Positions 5,004-5,193 of a stretch of DNA of 5,193 nucleotides are shown in pieces. Below the pieces are notes generated by a model. It saw only the letters and a program-made list of their open reading frames with translations. It was not told where the DNA came from and ran no database searches. Origin of the DNA: Chloroflexota bacterium (GTDB lineage Bacteria > Chloroflexota > Anaerolineae > Caldilineales > Caldilineaceae); assembly GCA_018969295.1 (NCBI GenBank), contig JAGWYN010000108.1:1-5193 (forward strand). Reading direction: 5' to 3'. The translations under genes were made by a program, and so were the position numbers. Numbering within the stretch: position 1 is the first letter of the stretch; each line of letters opens with the position of its first letter.

Positions 5004-5193
5004 ATGAAACTGAGCGCATACGCCGAGAAACTGGGGATCAGCGACAAGACCGCATGGCGCTGGTGGAAAGAGGGAAAGCTCGACGCCTATCAGACGGAAA
5101 CAGGCACCGTCATCGTGCGTGAGCAGATCGATGCACCTGCCGGCATCGCCCTCTACGCCAGGGTGTCGAGCGCCGACCAGAAAGACGACCTGG
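5004..5193 (+). CDS. tnpA: IS607-family serine transposase TnpA, N-terminal part
   Basis: 63 codons from ATG 5004 to the window edge, open throughout. Residues 1-35 form the MerR-like winged-helix DNA-binding head typical of IS607 TnpA (AEKLGISDKTAWRWWKEGKL). A short linker leads at residue 48 to the serine-recombinase catalytic start ALYARVSSADQK, with Arg53 and the likely nucleophile Ser55. In IS607 the small DNA-binding domain precedes the catalytic domain, the reverse of ordinary resolvases, and that order is seen here. These enzymes move the element through a circular intermediate with little target specificity. There is no Shine-Dalgarno sequence; a stable hairpin occupies that region, which could hold translation low. 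Confidence 0.93.
   Translation, partial: MKLSAYAEKLGISDKTAWRWWKEGKLDAYQTETGTVIVREQIDAPAGIALYARVSSADQKDDL

Larger units (their letters stand above)
4955..5193 (+). mobile_element. Left part of an IS607-family insertion sequence
   Basis: Identified from the IS607-type serine transposase starting at 5004. The element runs out of the window, and a TnpB-type gene would be expected further right. The true left end is not determined: IS607 elements lack classical terminal inverted repeats and make no fixed target duplication, so I set the boundary at the end of the chorismate lyase gene. The AT-rich tract from about 4949 differs sharply from the GC-rich neighbours and probably belongs to the element. 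Confidence 0.75.

Overview
The window comes from a moderately high-GC bacterium. The gene types together (ECF S component, transcobalamin-like secreted protein, archaeal/Chloroflexota-type chorismate lyase, IS607 element) suggest a Chloroflexota-like organism, but this assignment is tentative and rests on no marker gene.

The left 60% (1 to about 3046, minus strand) is one vitamin B12-controlled operon. In transcription order it has a sigma70-type promoter (3017-3046), a class-I-type cobalamin riboswitch aptamer (2830-2994), an intrinsic terminator as expression platform (2742-2776), and three genes. These are (i) a 470-aa exported protein with a DUF4430/transcobalamin-C-like beta domain followed by an alpha/alpha-barrel (prenyltransferase-like) domain, the same two folds that build human intrinsic factor and transcobalamin but in reversed order; (ii) a roughly 239-aa protein with a second copy of the DUF4430-like domain, a Pro/Thr/Gln/Ala-rich stalk and a C-terminal membrane anchor; (iii) a polytopic membrane protein that looks like an ECF-transporter S component, cut by the window edge. 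Genes (ii) and (iii) overlap by ATGA. I infer an outer-face corrinoid capture and import machine: a soluble intrinsic-factor-like binder, a membrane-tethered partner and an ECF permease, all shut off by B12.

The middle (3043-4077, minus) is a lipoprotein of the ZnuA/TroA metal-binding family, with its own promoter and a Fur/Zur-like operator. Its stop codon is embedded in the -35 box of the B12 operon promoter, and no terminator separates them, so metal-regulated readthrough would still have to pass the riboswitch.

The right part is on the plus strand. Across a 244-bp divergent regulatory region lies a DUF98/UbiC-type chorismate pyruvate-lyase (4322-4954). It is followed immediately by an AT-rich 17-bp hairpin (12 perfect pairs plus 5 with wobbles) and the start of an IS607-family serine transposase (5004 to the window end).
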